Positions 39,510 through 54,092 are shown, counted from the first letter of the stretch. The stretch: DNA of 64,000 bases from CAWJAP01 sp963834365 (GCA_963834365.1 CAWIBS010000033.1:365126-429125); one strand, 5' to 3'. Numbers and translations are program-made. Notes: generated by a model not told the origin, from the sequence alone.

Positions 39510-40761
39510 ATGCTGCGCCATTACCTCACCCTTGCGGTGAAAGTGCTGCTCCGGCGGCCCTTCTTCACCTTCATCAGCCTCTTCGGCATCAGCATCACGA
39601 TTGTCGTGTTGATGGTGGCGACGGCGATGTTCGATCACACCTTCGGCCCGGCGGCACCGGAGACCCGCCAGGACCGGACGCTCGGCGTTTACTACGCGGT
39701 CATGTTCGGAGACCACAGGACGTGGTCCGGCGACGCCGGTTTCAAGCTGTTCGATCGCTATGCGCGGAACCTGGCGGGCGTCGAGCGCCTGTCGATCTAC
39801 TCCTCCACCGACTCAGTCAGTACCCTACGTCGGCGGCGAGAAGCTCACCCTGTCACTCAAGCGGACGGACGGCGAGTATTGGAAGATCCTGGATTTCACC
39901 TTTCTCGAGGGGCGCCCGTACTCCACGCAGGAAGTGGACGAGGCGCGATTCGCCGCGGTCGTGACCGAGTCCACGCGGAGGAAGCTGTTCGGAGCGGCGC
40001 CGGCTGCGGGCCGCACGATCGAGGCCGACGGGCAGCGCTTCCAGATCGTCGGGGTGGTCGAGAACATCTCGCGGCTGCGTGATGTCGCCTTCGCCGACCT
40101 GTGGGTGCCGCACACCACGGCCAAGACCCCGGCCTATCGCGACGAGATCATGGGCGGCTACAACGCGATCGCGCTCGCGGCGACGCCGGCGCAACTGCCG
40201 CAGATCCGGGACGAATTCAACGCCCGCCTCGCCCGCGTGGAGCTGCCCGATCCGAAGTTCTTCCAGCGTCTCGTCGCGCCGTTCGAGACGCGATTCGAGA
40301 GCTTCGCCCGCAACTCGCCGCTCGCCGACCGGAAGGACCCCGCCAGCCAGGGATGGAAGGCGGCGCTCTTCCTGGGAATTCTCGCGTTCCTGTTCATGCT
40401 GCTGCCGACGGTGAACCTCGTGAACGTCAACGTCAGCCGGATCATGGAGCGGGCGTCGGAGATCGGCGTCCGCAAGGCGTTCGGCGCCTCGTCGCGGACC
40501 CTCATCGGGCAGTTCATCGTCGAGAACCTCCTGCTGACGCTGGCCGGCGGAGCGGTCGGCGCCGGACTGTCGGCGCTGGTCCTCCGCGCTATCAACTCCA
40601 GCGGGATGATCGAGCATGCCCACCTCGGCCTGAATCTGCGCATTCTCGGATGGGGACTGCTGCTGACGATGGTCTTCGGCCTGATGTCGGGCGTTTACCC
40701 TGCCTGGCGGATGTCGCGTCTGCACCCGGTGGACGCCCTGAAAGGAAGCGCGGCTCGATGA
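39510..40761 (+). CDS. FtsX/MacB-type permease A (frameshift near 39822)
   Basis: A permease of about 417 residues with the MacB layout of one N-terminal membrane helix (RRPFFTFISLFGISITIVVL), a large periplasmic domain (residues about 45-285) and three C-terminal helices in the FtsX domain (ALFLGILAFLFMLLPTVNLV, NLLLTLAGGAVGAGLSALVL, GWGLLLTMVFGLMSGVYPAW). The cytoplasmic coupling helix SEIGVRKAFGASSRTLIGQF is typical. The frame is lost near 39822 between SSTDSV and YVGGEKLTLSLK. Its stop overlaps the next ATG (ATGA at 40758), so the two permeases are translated together and probably form a heterodimer. Confidence 0.85.
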
Positions 40762-42008
40762 CACGCCATCTGATCCGGCTGATCTGGAACCGCAAGCGTC
40801 ACAACTTTCTCCTGGCGCTCGAAGTGCTCTTCGCCTTTCTGGTGCTCTTCGGCGTGATGCTGTACGCGGTCGAATACGCCAACAACTACCGCCTGCCGCT
40901 CGGCTACGAGTACGAGCCGGTCTGGGTGGTGAGGGTGCAGAAGGAGGATCGCGCCGAGGACGACGAGGTGCGGGTCCGGCAGCGGGAGACCATCGCACGT
41001 CTTCTCGCGGAACTGCGGACGCTGCCGCAGGTCGAGGTGGCGTCGGCGAGCAACACCGCGCCGCTCCTCAACGCCCGGTGGGAGTCGGGCTACAAGCTGC
41101 GCGACGGGCGCGACGCCGACTTCGGCGCGAACCGCGTGACCGACGAATTCCGCGATGCGATCGACCTCGAGGTCATCGCCGGCCGCTGGTTCACGCGTGA
41201 AGACGATGCCGCGACGACCTGGCAGCCCGTCGTCATCAACGCCCGGCTCGCGGAGTTCATCTGGGGCGAGACGTCGGTCGCCGGACGGACGATTCCGATC
41301 GCGCCCGATACGGAAGAGGACCGCCGGCGGCCTGACTACCGGCCGACAAAGCCTCACCGCGTGGTCGGCGTGATCCGCGACTTCCGGCAGTTCGGAGAAC
41401 TGGCCACGCCCGACCAGTTCATGTTCTACCGCAGCCGCCTCGACGCGGTCGATCCGCGCGAGGACGTGCCGGGCATGCTCGTGGTCCGGGTTCGTCCGGG
41501 CACGACCGCGGCCTTCGAGGAAACGATGGTGAAGCGGCTGCAGGCGGTGGAACGGACCTGGTCGTTCGAGGTGCAGCCGCTCGTCGAGCGGCGCGAGGCC
41601 AACCTGCGTAGCTACCTCACGCCACTGATTGCGGTCGGAATCGTCGCCGCGTTCCTGCTGACCATGGTCGTCCTCGGCCTCACCGGCGTGGTGTGGCAGA
41701 ACGTCACGCAGCGCATCCGCGAGTTCGGGCTGCGGCGCGCCAAGGGCGCAACCGTCCCCGACATCCGGCGTCAGGTGCTCGCGGAGCTGTTCATCCTGAC
41801 CTCGGTCGCGCTGGCGATCGGCACGTTCCTGCTGTTCCAGCTGCCGCTGCTGCCCTTCCCGCAGCGCATGGCCTTTGCGCGGCCGGTCTTCCTCACCGCC
41901 GTCGTCCTGTCGGCGCTCGTCATCTACGTGCTCACCTTCGCCGCCGGCTGGTACCCCAGCCGTCTCGCGACCCGGATCCAGCCGGCCGAGGCACTACACT
42001 ACGAGTGA
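40758..42008 (+). CDS. FtsX/MacB-type permease B
   Basis: A 416-residue partner of permease A with the same layout: an N-terminal helix (HNFLLALEVLFAFLVLFGVM), a periplasmic domain with LEVIAGRWFTREDDAATTW and PHRVVGVIRDFRQFGEL, and three C-terminal helices (LIAVGIVAAFLLTMVVLGL, LFILTSVALAIGTFLLFQL, TAVVLSALVIYVLTFAAGWY). The coupling segment QRIREFGLRRAKGATVPDI is present. This gene is intact. With the adaptor and ATPase it completes a tripartite pump for an unknown substrate, probably a lipid-like molecule or a peptide. Confidence 0.88.
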   Translation: MTRHLIRLIWNRKRHNFLLALEVLFAFLVLFGVMLYAVEYANNYRLPLGYEYEPVWVVRVQKEDRAEDDEVRVRQRETIARLLAELRTLPQVEVASASNTAPLLNARWESGYKLRDGRDADFGANRVTDEFRDAIDLEVIAGRWFTREDDAATTWQPVVINARLAEFIWGETSVAGRTIPIAPDTEEDRRRPDYRPTKPHRVVGVIRDFRQFGELATPDQFMFYRSRLDAVDPREDVPGMLVVRVRPGTTAAFEETMVKRLQAVERTWSFEVQPLVERREANLRSYLTPLIAVGIVAAFLLTMVVLGLTGVVWQNVTQRIREFGLRRAKGATVPDIRRQVLAELFILTSVALAIGTFLLFQLPLLPFPQRMAFARPVFLTAVVLSALVIYVLTFAAGWYPSRLATRIQPAEALHYE

Positions 42009-42064
42009 AGGTCCTCGGTCTTCGGTCCACGTCCTTCGGCCTCGGCGCCGGACGTAGCCTCGGC

Positions 42065-42283
42065 GCCGGACCTGAAGGTCCGGCCTACCGTTGGGAGCAT
42101 CACCGGTCATCGACATGACGAAGCCATGAATCCGTGAGCACGGAGCTTGGACGTTCAATCGGTAGGCCGCGGACCGCAGACTTTGGACGTTCCATCGGTA
42201 GGCCGGACCTTTAATAGGCGTTCAATCGGTAGGCCGGACCTTTAGGTCCGGCGCCGCGGACCGTAGCCTGTAGCCCGTAGCCC
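42065..42283. repeat. Palindromes, a 35-bp triple tandem and a heptamer array before the response regulator
   Basis: GCCGGACCTGAAGGTCCGGC lies at 42065-42084. A unit of about 35 bp beginning TTGGACGTTCAATCGGTAGG occurs three times at 42148-42182, 42183-42218 and 42219-42252, the last ending in another GGACCT-type palindrome. GTAGCCT, GTAGCCC, GTAGCCC occupy 42263-42283 and end 3 bases before the ATG at 42287, leaving no room for an ordinary ribosome site. Confidence 0.85.
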
Positions 42284-42286
42284 GAC

Positions 42287-43653
<1,367 letters not shown>

Positions 43654-43657
<4 letters not shown>

Positions 43658-44970
43658 GCCTGCGGGCGCGGGTCTACGCGTATCTGGTGGCGATCCACGC
43701 CGTCTTCGCGGCCCTGGGCGCGTTCCTCCTCTGGCAGTACCCCCTGTCGCTCTTCGGCGTCGAAGCGGCCTTCCTCCTGTCGCTGTCGGTCGGAGTGGCG
43801 CTCGCCCGCCGCGCGTTCCGCAGTCTCGGCCTGGCCGACGAAGGCGCCCGGCTCATTCGCGAGCACGAGTTCACCTCGCGCTTCCTGACCATCGGACAGC
43901 CGGAGGTCGATCGGCTGATCGGCGTCTACAACACGATGGTGGACACGCTGCGCAACGAGCGCACCCGACTGCAGGAACAGCATCACTTCCTCAGCCACAT
44001 CCTTCGGGTCTCGCCCTCGGGCATCGTCGTCCTCGACTTCGATCGCCGGGTCGCGGCGGCGAATCCGGCCGCCGAGCGGTTGCTGGATCTGCCGGCTGCC
44101 GGCATGCTCGGACGCCCGCTGGCGGAGCTCGAGTCCCCGCTCGCCAGGTGTCTGGCCGCGCTGCCCGCCGGCATCGCCGACGTCGTCAGCCTGACCGGCG
44201 CACGGCGGGTGCGCTGCCACCATGGCACGTTCATCGATCGTGGATTCGAACGCAGCTTCCTGCTGATCGAGGAGCTGACCGAGGAGTTGCGCCAGTTCGA
44301 GCGGGCCGCCTACGAGAAGCTGATTCGCGTGATGTCGCACGAGGTCAACAACACCGTCGCCGCCTCGAACTCGCTGCTGCATTCGAGCCTCACCTACGGC
44401 GGGGAGTTGAGCGCCGGCAGTCGCCACGACTTCGAGCACGCCATCGGCATCGTCATCGGGCGGACCGAGCAGCTGAACACCTTCATGCGCCGGTTCGCGG
44501 ACGTGTTCCGGCTGCCGCCGCCACATCGCGAGCCGTGCACGGTGCTCGGCGTGCTCGAACCCGTCGTGCGGTTGCAGAGCGCCCGGCCGGAAGCGGCGGG
44601 CGTCAGCTGGCGCTGGGAGATCGCCGATCCCTCATTGCGGGTGTCGATCGATCGGGGACAGTTCGAACAGGCCCTGCTGAACGTCGTGAAGAACGCGGTC
44701 GAGGCCGTCGGCGCGACCGGCGTGATCACGCTCCGTCTTCGCCGCCGCAACGGCCACGTCGTGCTGTCGGTCGAGGATTCGGGTCCCGGTCTGAGCGCGG
44801 AGGTCCAGGCGAATCTCTTCACCCCGTTCTTCAGCACCAAGCCCGACGGGCAGGGCATCGGCCTGACGCTCGTTCAGGAGATCCTCGCCGGCCATGGATT
44901 CGACTATGCGCTCGAGAGCCCACCCGGCGGCCCGACACGATTCACCGTGACGATGGACGCGAGCGCGTGA
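43654..44970 (+). CDS. Sensor histidine kinase partner of the sigma54 regulator
   Basis: A 438-residue kinase with a GTG start at 43654 inside the regulator's stop region. Two N-terminal membrane helices (AYLVAIHAVFAALGAFLLW, SLFGVEAAFLLSLSVGVAL) have almost no periplasmic loop, so the signal is probably read in the membrane. A HAMP-like linker and a PAS domain (SPSGIVVLDFDRRVAAANPA) lead to the H-box MSHEVNNTVAAS with His229, then the N-box NVVKNAVEAV, G1 DSGPGLS and the end FTPFFSTKPDGQGIGLTLVQ. It belongs to the NtrB-like group usually paired with NtrC regulators beside MacAB-type pumps. Confidence 0.9.
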
Positions 44971-45060
44971 CCAACTACCAGCGACCAACTACCAACGACC
45001 AGGAGGGCGGGGCTTCAGCCCCGCCGACCCGGCACACGCATTGGCGCTCCTGAAGGGGCG
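44971..45060. repeat. Heptamer array and palindromes after the kinase
   Basis: Four perfect CCAACTA-type units (44971-44998) start directly after the stop codon. GGCGGGGCTTCAGCCCCGCC is at 45006-45025, and GGCGCTCCTGAAGGGGCGCC follows near 45042-45061. They separate convergent genes. Confidence 0.85.
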
Positions 45061-45075
45061 CCCTCCTGCGGTTCG

Positions 45076-47940
45076 TTACGGCACAGCCGTGGCTGTCGCG
45101 TTGCTGCCGGCGGCCCATAACACGCCGGTGGTGTTCGAGTAGAGCGCCCGCTCGACGAAGATCGGCCGATCGGCGACGATGAGCGCGCCGAAGCTTTCGT
45201 TGGCGAGCTCCGGCACCATCGAGCCCGGACCCGTCGTCACCGTGAGCCGTCCATTGCCGGGCACGAGCACGATCTTCGTGACTGGCGCCCGGTGGATCGC
45301 AGGAACGTGAGCGTGACGTTGGCCGGCGATGGCGTCGTTGTTCGCCAGCAGCACGAACGTCTGGAACTGCTCGTCGCCTCCCACGCGGCCTTCGGCGAGC
45401 GCCCAGCGCGACGCGGTGCCGACCACCCCGAAGCTGTTGTGCGCTTCGTACCACTGGTCGGGTGTGAACGGCCAGTACCTGCGCCCGTTCGACCACGACC
45501 GGGACATCCGAGGAGACATGCGTGGCGACGGCCGTCGCCGCCAGCGACGGGTCCTCGAGCGCCACGTTCACCGTGAGACGGGTGTTCGCCGGGATGCTCT
45601 TCACCTTCGTCACCTGGCCGCCGCCCTCGCGCAGGTACGTCATCGTGACGTTGGCGGCCGTCGTGCCCGGGTTGATGAGCAGGACGAAGGTCGTGAAGAA
45701 GCTGCCGGTCGCGCCTTCGGCCAGGAACCAGTCGGTCGCCGGTGCAATCACGCCGCGCGATCCGTGGCCGGCATTGAAGATCGGCGTTCCGAAGTACATC
45801 GCCCGTTCCGCCGCGCCGGCGATGTCGAAGGTCACGACCGTGCCAAATGCCTGATTGACGAGCTCGGGAATACCGCCCGTGTAGACCGTCAGGCGCGACT
45901 GCGGCGTGAGCGGATACGTCTTGGTGACGACCGCCCCGCCCTCGAGCAGGAAACGCACCGTCGCCATGTTGGCCACCGGCGCCGGATTGGCCAGGAGGAA
46001 GAAGGTGTCGAAGAAGCCCTGCGAGCCCTCGGCGAAGTACCACGTGCGGGCCAGGCCTGGCGCCGCGGTCTCGGTGTGCATGCCGTAGCCGCCCTCGCCC
46101 CACCGCATCGTGCGCTCGACGACGAGCGGCAGCCCGAGGTGTGACGTGACGACCGACGAGACGGCGGTGGAGCCGATCCCGGGCACGGCGTCGGCCGCAA
46201 TCGTTGTCCGCGATTGCGGCGCGAACGTCTGGCTTGCCGTGACGACGTTTCCGGCCTCGGTGAGATACGACACCGTGACCGGCACGGGCACGGCGTTGGG
46301 ATTGGCCACCAGGATGTCGGTGTTGAAGAACGTCCCCGTCGATCCTTCCGCCATGTGGAAGTCCACCGGCTGCGCCGCCAGCCCGCTGATCGGCGACGGC
46401 TGCCCCGATCGCGCCGATCGGCGTGGCGGCCCCGGTGCCGAGGTCGATGGTGTACAGCGCGGAGGTGCCGGCCACCTGCAGCGCCGCGAACGCCGTCCCG
46501 TCGAGTGTGGAGATGTCGAAGCCGAGCGTCGTGCTCGTGTCCACCCCGAGCGCGCCGATCGGCGTGATGAGGCCCGCGTTCGGGCTCGGGATGCCGTTGG
46601 GTCCGCCCTGCCGCACGAGGGCGTCGCCCGTGGCGTCGATGCCGAACAGCGTCGTCCTGATCGTCCCGTCAACGTTGTCCGTGTAGGCCGAGCCGACAAT
46701 GGCGCGTCCGGGCGGGTTGAGCGCCGTGTCGGTGCCGGCCACGACACCGGTGTCGGGATGCAGCCGGAGGTTCTGTCCCGTGTCGCTCACGACCCGGAGA
46801 CGATCGACGACCGGATTGAAATCGACGCCGAACGCCGACCCGGTCAGCGCCGGCGTGAACGGCGCCGACCCCACCTGCGTCGCGGCGCCAGTCGCGGTGT
46901 CGAGACGATACAACCGGCTCGTGCTGCCGAGCGCGTAGAGCTGTCCCGTCGCCTGACGGAAGTCGATGCCGAGCACGTTCTCTCCGGCCTGCAGTCCCGT
47001 GATCGTGGACGTGGCGACGATGGTGCCCGGAAGCGCGCTATGGAACCGGACGAGCTGATTGGTCGTCGTCACGCCGTAGAGCGTGGTGCCGCGGGACAGG
47101 ATCGCGAGACCACGCAGGACGGTGCCCGTGCCGATCGGGCCGACCAGCGTGGTGGCGCCGGTCGCGAGATCCATCGTGTAGAGCGATGAGGCGCCGCCCA
47201 CCGTCAGGGAGGCAAATGCACGCCCGTCGTTGGCCGTGATGTCGAACCCCACGGCGTCGGAGGTATCGACGCCGAGAGAGCCGATGGGGGTGATCGCGCC
47301 AGCGTTGGGACTGGGGGTCCCGTTCACGCCTCCCTGCCGGACCAGCTGATCGCTCGCGCTGTCGATCCCGAACAGAGTCGTCACGGTCGCGCCGGCGAAA
47401 TTGTTGGTGTAGGCGGACGCGACGACGTTGCCGGCTGGCGCCAGATCGGTATCCGCGCCCGCAACGGCGCCCGTGTCTGGATGGAGGCGGAGGTTCTGCT
47501 CGGCGTCGCTCACGACGCGGATGCGGTCCACGGTCGGGTTGAAGTCGAAACCGAAGCTCGCACCGAGCAGGCCAGTCGCCAGCGTCCCCGTCCCGACTTG
47601 TTGCGCGGCTCCGGAAACCGGGTTGATGACGTAGAGACGGCTCGTGCTGCCGAGCGCGTAGAGCTGTCCGGTTGCCGGTCGCACGTCGATCGCCAGGATG
47701 GCTTCTCCGGGCTGGAGGCCGGTGATGGGCACGGTCGGCCAGGAGAGTCCCCGGCACACCGGTGTCGAACACGACCAGCTGGTTGTCGGTGGTCAGGCCG
47801 TAGGCGACGGCGGCAGAGACCGGCGCGGCAATGGCAGTCAGCGACGCCGCGAACAGAAGAACACGAACACCACGACAGATGAATCGAAACGAAGCGCGCG
47901 TCCCGGACCCGGGCTGATGAAGACGGCTTTCGATCGGCAT
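45076..47940 (-). CDS. Secreted double-DUF4394 protein with C-terminal repeats (four frameshifts)
   Basis: A secreted protein of about 954 residues. The ATG at 47940 follows AGGAG, and a signal peptide covers residues about 22-44. Two DUF4394 domains, each about 220 residues, carry the repeated phrases ALGSTSRLY, FGFDFNPTVDRIRVVSDAEQ and LFGIDSASDQLVRQGG, and probably form beta-propellers. Then come four or five copies of a module of about 105 residues with the pattern FAEGSxGFFDTFFLLANP, VRFLLEGGAVVTKTYPL and SRLTVYTGGIPEL, an adhesin-like beta-sandwich. Frames change near 47740, 46390, 45495 and 45300. The function is unknown; a surface or matrix role fits the build. It has no obvious operon partner. 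Confidence 0.7.
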
Positions 47941-48185
47941 GAGGCTCCTCTCGCGAGCGCGTGCGTCCGGCGAATCGCGGCATGCGCAGTTACGCGCTGC
48001 GATTCCCCAGGCGCCGGCTGTGTGGTCCTACGTGTGAACCCCTCCGGCCGGATTGGGCCGAGGGCGATGGCGCCAGATCGGGCCATCGCGGCCATGTTAA
48101 CCACGTAATCAGACTGAGAGAAAGCTCAGCCTGTCAGCGTTCTCAGCAGAGGTTGGCGGGAGCTGACGTTTCTGCCGGGGCGTCG
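47941..48185. other. 245-base gap without a recognised feature
   Basis: This is the leader region of the DUF4394 gene and the 3' side of the methyltransferase gene. It holds AGGAG next to 47940 and a CTCAGCCTGTCAGCGTTCTCAG stretch of partial symmetry (written here in part only), but no gene, palindrome family member or heptamer array. Confidence 0.5.
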
Positions 48186-49241
48186 TCAGCGCGGCCGTCG
48201 TCGAAGCCACAGGCTCACGGCCGTGTTGCCGCTCACGCCCGGAGGCTGTCGAAGAGCCAGCGGCAGGTGCGCCGCGATGGCCTCGCGCTGAAAGCGCATC
48301 AGGTAGTCGCAGAAGAACAGGATCTCGAATGCGGAGTTGAAGCTGAGGAAGGCCCGCAGTGCCGGGCCTTCGTTCCACGCCCGTCCCTCCTCGTACCACT
48401 CGATGGGATATTCGAAGGAGGTCGCCACGTCGTGCACGTGTACCACGACGCCCGGCACGAGACGCGGCAGGACGTCGAGCAGCAGGAAGGCGACGTCGCT
48501 TCCGAGCTTCAGGACGTGCGACGAGTCGATGAACAGCAGGTCGCCGGCCTGAAGGGCCGTGAAGAACTCCACTGGCAGCGCCTGCACGGGGCGCTCGTGG
48601 AGCGTGAGCGCTGATTCGTCGCCGGGCCGCAGCAGCACCCGCAGCCGCTGCGGCTCCGGATCGATGCACTCGATGATCGGCCGGTGGCTCAGATAGGTGT
48701 CCGCCACGTCGAGCAACACCGCCGTCGACAAGCCTGCGCCCACCTCGACGATGCGCCGCGGACGGAGATGGCGCAGCATTGCGGCGAGCACGGTCGCGTC
48801 TCCAGGCGCAAATCCCGGGTTGTTCCAGAAGTATCGGGTCGCGCCGCCCGCCTCGTCGGCAAACGACAGGTCCGACGTCAACGGTCCCAGTGTTTCCACC
48901 AGCGCGAGCTGTGCGGCGACGTTCAGGTCGATGCCGACGAGGCTCTCGGGTCCCTGGGCGAACCGCTCGTCCGCCGAACGGATGACGTCGTCCCGGGACG
49001 GGATCGGCGAGTAGTAGTGCCCCGGCGGCGCGAAGGCGAGCAGGGGGTTGCCGACGTGGCGCCCGAACGCCTGACGCATCAGCAGCTCGTGGAACTCGTC
49101 GCTGACGACGATGCCCTGGACGACGTCGAGCCGGTCGGCGCCGCTGCGCAGGCGTTCGAGATAGTAAGCCAGGCCCTCGGGTTCGGCCGGGCGCCGGAGG
49201 AAGCGCGTGAAGCAGGCGTCGATGAACTCGGCGTCCGTCAT
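48186..49241 (-). CDS. DUF4214-linked class I SAM methyltransferase
   Basis: A 351-residue two-domain protein. The N-terminal 65 residues (FIDACFTRFLRRPAEPEGLA, YYLERLRSGADRLDVVQGIV, VSDEFHEL) are a DUF4214 domain, a helical module common in surface-glycan enzymes. The rest is a Rossmann methyltransferase of the Methyltransf_24 type with RRIVEVGAGLSTAVLLDVAD as SAM motif I, IECIDPEPQRL as acidic loop and LLFIDSSHVLKLGSDVAFLL as later motif. It likely modifies a sugar during polysaccharide or glycoprotein assembly. It starts 11 bases after the membrane-anchored gene upstream. The ATG at 49241 has a weak site. Confidence 0.8.
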   Translation of the reverse strand: MTDAEFIDACFTRFLRRPAEPEGLAYYLERLRSGADRLDVVQGIVVSDEFHELLMRQAFGRHVGNPLLAFAPPGHYYSPIPSRDDVIRSADERFAQGPESLVGIDLNVAAQLALVETLGPLTSDLSFADEAGGATRYFWNNPGFAPGDATVLAAMLRHLRPRRIVEVGAGLSTAVLLDVADTYLSHRPIIECIDPEPQRLRVLLRPGDESALTLHERPVQALPVEFFTALQAGDLLFIDSSHVLKLGSDVAFLLLDVLPRLVPGVVVHVHDVATSFEYPIEWYEEGRAWNEGPALRAFLSFNSAFEILFFCDYLMRFQREAIAAHLPLALRQPPGVSGNTAVSLWLRRRPR

Positions 49242-49252
49242 GAGCTCGACGC

Positions 49253-49822
49253 TCAGGGAGCCTGGGGCACGTAGATGACCGGCGAGCCGATGACGGCGAA
49301 GTCGTACATGTTGTGATCGCCCATGTTGGGCGGACTGGTGTTGGTGTTGAGGATGACGCTCACCGTCTGGTTGGCGTACGCGGACAGGTCGGCCTCGACC
49401 GCGACCCAGCCGCGATCCTCGGGCTTGTGGAACGGATCGACATGGCGCGTGATGACGTCCGCGAACACATTGTTGGCCGACACGCCGATTCGGAAGTACA
49501 CCCCGTCGGTACCCTTGTCCCACGCCTCTTCCCTGATCCCCAGCCAGGCGCGAATGCGGGCGTTTGGAGGGATCTTCACGTCGCTGTAGATCACCCGGCT
49601 GGTCGGGTGCATGTAGATCGCCGGACGTGTTTCTCCTTTGATCGTCTGCGGCTCCAAAGCGAACACGGCGTTGATTTCGGCGTTGGCGCGCTTCTCGGCT
49701 CCCCGAAACCCTTCGACGAGGTCGAGGACGAGACCCGGCTCCGGCCGGGAGGACCAATACCAGTAGGCCGCCGCCAGCACCGCGACGACGAGGATCGTGA
49801 CGAGCAGAGTCGAACGCTTCAC
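49253..49822 (-). CDS. Membrane-anchored periplasmic protein of unknown function
   Basis: A 189-residue protein with a GTG start at 49822, placed after GGAG with 5 bases between. One N-terminal anchor (STLLVTILVVAVLAAAYWYW) is followed by a beta-rich domain (AEINAVFALEPQTIKGETRP, AIYMHPTSRVIYSDVKIPPN, ARIRAWLGIREEAW, GVYFRIGVSANNVFADVITR, DLSAYANQTVSVILNTNTSP). The pattern resembles carbohydrate-binding-like jelly rolls seen next to glycosyltransferases of the DUF2142 kind. It is divergent from the DUF2142 gene and upstream of the methyltransferase. I do not recognise a named family, and a role in cell-surface glycan synthesis is inference from neighbours. Confidence 0.6.
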   Translation of the reverse strand: MKRSTLLVTILVVAVLAAAYWYWSSRPEPGLVLDLVEGFRGAEKRANAEINAVFALEPQTIKGETRPAIYMHPTSRVIYSDVKIPPNARIRAWLGIREEAWDKGTDGVYFRIGVSANNVFADVITRHVDPFHKPEDRGWVAVEADLSAYANQTVSVILNTNTSPPNMGDHNMYDFAVIGSPVIYVPQAP

Positions 49823-49966
49823 AAATACTCCAATCCGAAACGCACAACGACCGACTAGAGCCACACGAGCGACAGCAGGCAGACCCGCGCCAACGACCAC
49901 GGGCAAAAGCGGGGCCCGCTCGAGGCGCACGCAGCAATTATAGTGAGGCCGCCGCCCGCACCGCCC

Positions 49967-51334
49967 ATGAACGAGGTCTCGACGCCTTCGCGCCGGTCAA
50001 GCCACGCCTCCGCGCTGTTCGTCGGGCTGGCGCTCTTTGCTTACTTTGGCGCGTGGGCGCTGCTGCGACCGCCGTTGCAGAGCCCGGACGAGCCCCAGCA
50101 TCTGCTGAAGACCGGGTCGGTCCTGCGGCAACCGTGGGTGAGCCCGCCGGGGCGGTTCGTCCTCGATGCGCGGTACGTCAACCCGCTCGCCCTCGAAACG
50201 CCGCCCGAGCTCGACAAGCTGTTCTTCCGGCCGGTCAACACGATGACCGGGCCGGATATCGCGCGTGCCCGCAGCCATCCCTGGCTCGACCGCGCGCGGC
50301 CGCTAGCGGACTACGAGCGTGCGATTGCCAGCTATCCGACGCCGTACTACCTCGTGCTCTTCGGCCTCTCCGAACCGATCACGAGACAGTTCGGCCTGAC
50401 GCCGTATCAGGCGACCTACGCCGCCCGGCTCGTCTCCGCGCTGCTCGCGGCCCTCCTCTGGGCCATCGTCTGGGCGGCTCTGCGCGGGATGTCCGATCTG
50501 GGCGTGCCGCCGGGGCCCGTCTTCGCACTGGTGGTCATGAACCCGATGCTCGCGTTCATGTCGTCCGCGGTCAATCCGGACGCCGTCAACAACCCGCTGT
50601 GCGCGCTGGCGCTGCTGCAGGTCTGGCGTGTCGCCGCGACCGGTCGGGGCCGGACGGCCGCCGTCGTGTCGCTGCTCGCGGCCCTGCTGACCAAACCGGC
50701 CGGTCTCCAGCTCGTGCCGGTCCTGGCCGCGGTGATCGGCGCCTTGACACTGATGCGCCGGATCGACCGGCGCCGCGCCGCGACGGCCGTTGCCCTGGTC
50801 GCGGGCGCCGGGCTCGTCGCCGTGCTCGCGTTCTATCTGTGGTCGCCACCCCGGTTCCTGGGCGCCGGACCGTCACCGGATTCGTGGCGGCAGTACCTCG
50901 CCGTCCGCACCGGCCTCGCCGGCCTCGCCTGGCGAATGTACTGGGGCCAGTTGGGATGGCTCGACTACGCGGCCGCGAATGTCTGGTATTGGCTGATCGG
51001 GCTCATGGTCCTCGCCAACCTGCTGTCTGTGGTGCTTCGGCCTCTTCGCGGCTACGCCATCGGGTGGTATCTCGGGCTGTCATGGCTCGCCTTCGCCATC
51101 GTCACGCTGGCCGGCGAATACTGGTATCTCGACAGCGCGGGCTATACCTTCCAGGGGCGCTACTTCTTCCCCGCCGCACTCGGCGCCGGCGCGCTCTTCT
51201 TCCACCGCGTGCCGCTCGCCAGGCACGGACTGCTCGCCGCTCTCGTCGCCCTCAACCTCGCGCTCGTGCACCAGACCGTCCTCCGGTACTACGCCGACCG
51301 CTGGATCGGCCTCTGGCAGGCGATGCCGTTCTGA
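49967..51334 (+). CDS. DUF2142 family membrane protein
   Basis: A 455-residue integral membrane protein with about 11 helices, of the DUF2142 family, which resembles GT-C glycosyltransferases. The first periplasmic loop has RPPLQSPDEPQHLLKTGSVL, the conserved acidic PDEPxH motif that in GT-C enzymes binds metal or lipid-phosphate sugar. ASYPTPYYLVLFGLSEPI and MNPMLAFMSSAVNPDAVNNP are further family signatures. The ATG at 49967 is chosen over a GTG at 49943. It is divergent from the methyltransferase pair, so the three genes may serve one surface-glycan pathway. Activity has not been shown for close relatives as far as I know. Confidence 0.82.
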   Translation: MNEVSTPSRRSSHASALFVGLALFAYFGAWALLRPPLQSPDEPQHLLKTGSVLRQPWVSPPGRFVLDARYVNPLALETPPELDKLFFRPVNTMTGPDIARARSHPWLDRARPLADYERAIASYPTPYYLVLFGLSEPITRQFGLTPYQATYAARLVSALLAALLWAIVWAALRGMSDLGVPPGPVFALVVMNPMLAFMSSAVNPDAVNNPLCALALLQVWRVAATGRGRTAAVVSLLAALLTKPAGLQLVPVLAAVIGALTLMRRIDRRRAATAVALVAGAGLVAVLAFYLWSPPRFLGAGPSPDSWRQYLAVRTGLAGLAWRMYWGQLGWLDYAAANVWYWLIGLMVLANLLSVVLRPLRGYAIGWYLGLSWLAFAIVTLAGEYWYLDSAGYTFQGRYFFPAALGAGALFFHRVPLARHGLLAALVALNLALVHQTVLRYYADRWIGLWQAMPF

Positions 51335-51355
51335 CCCGGAGCCGTCAGTTTCCCC

Positions 51356-51401
51356 TTGACGGTCTAGAGGAATGGGCCTAGCCTTCCTGTCGATCGTCTA
51401 G
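51356..51401 (+). promoter_or_regulatory. Predicted promoter with repeated GTCTAG sites before the large permease
   Basis: TTGACG (51356-51361), 17 bases and TAGCCT (51379-51384) form a promoter. GTCTAGAGGAA begins at 51362 within the spacer and GTCTAGGGGAG begins at 51396, 34 bases apart, just past the likely start site. Such direct repeats over the core promoter suggest a repressor site, for which a PadR protein (encoded at 56837) is a candidate. Confidence 0.5.
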
Positions 51402-51422
51402 GGGAGTCACGGGAGGGCAGTC

Positions 51423-54071
<2,649 letters not shown>

Positions 54072-54092
54072 TGAACTCTACGTGACCGCCCG

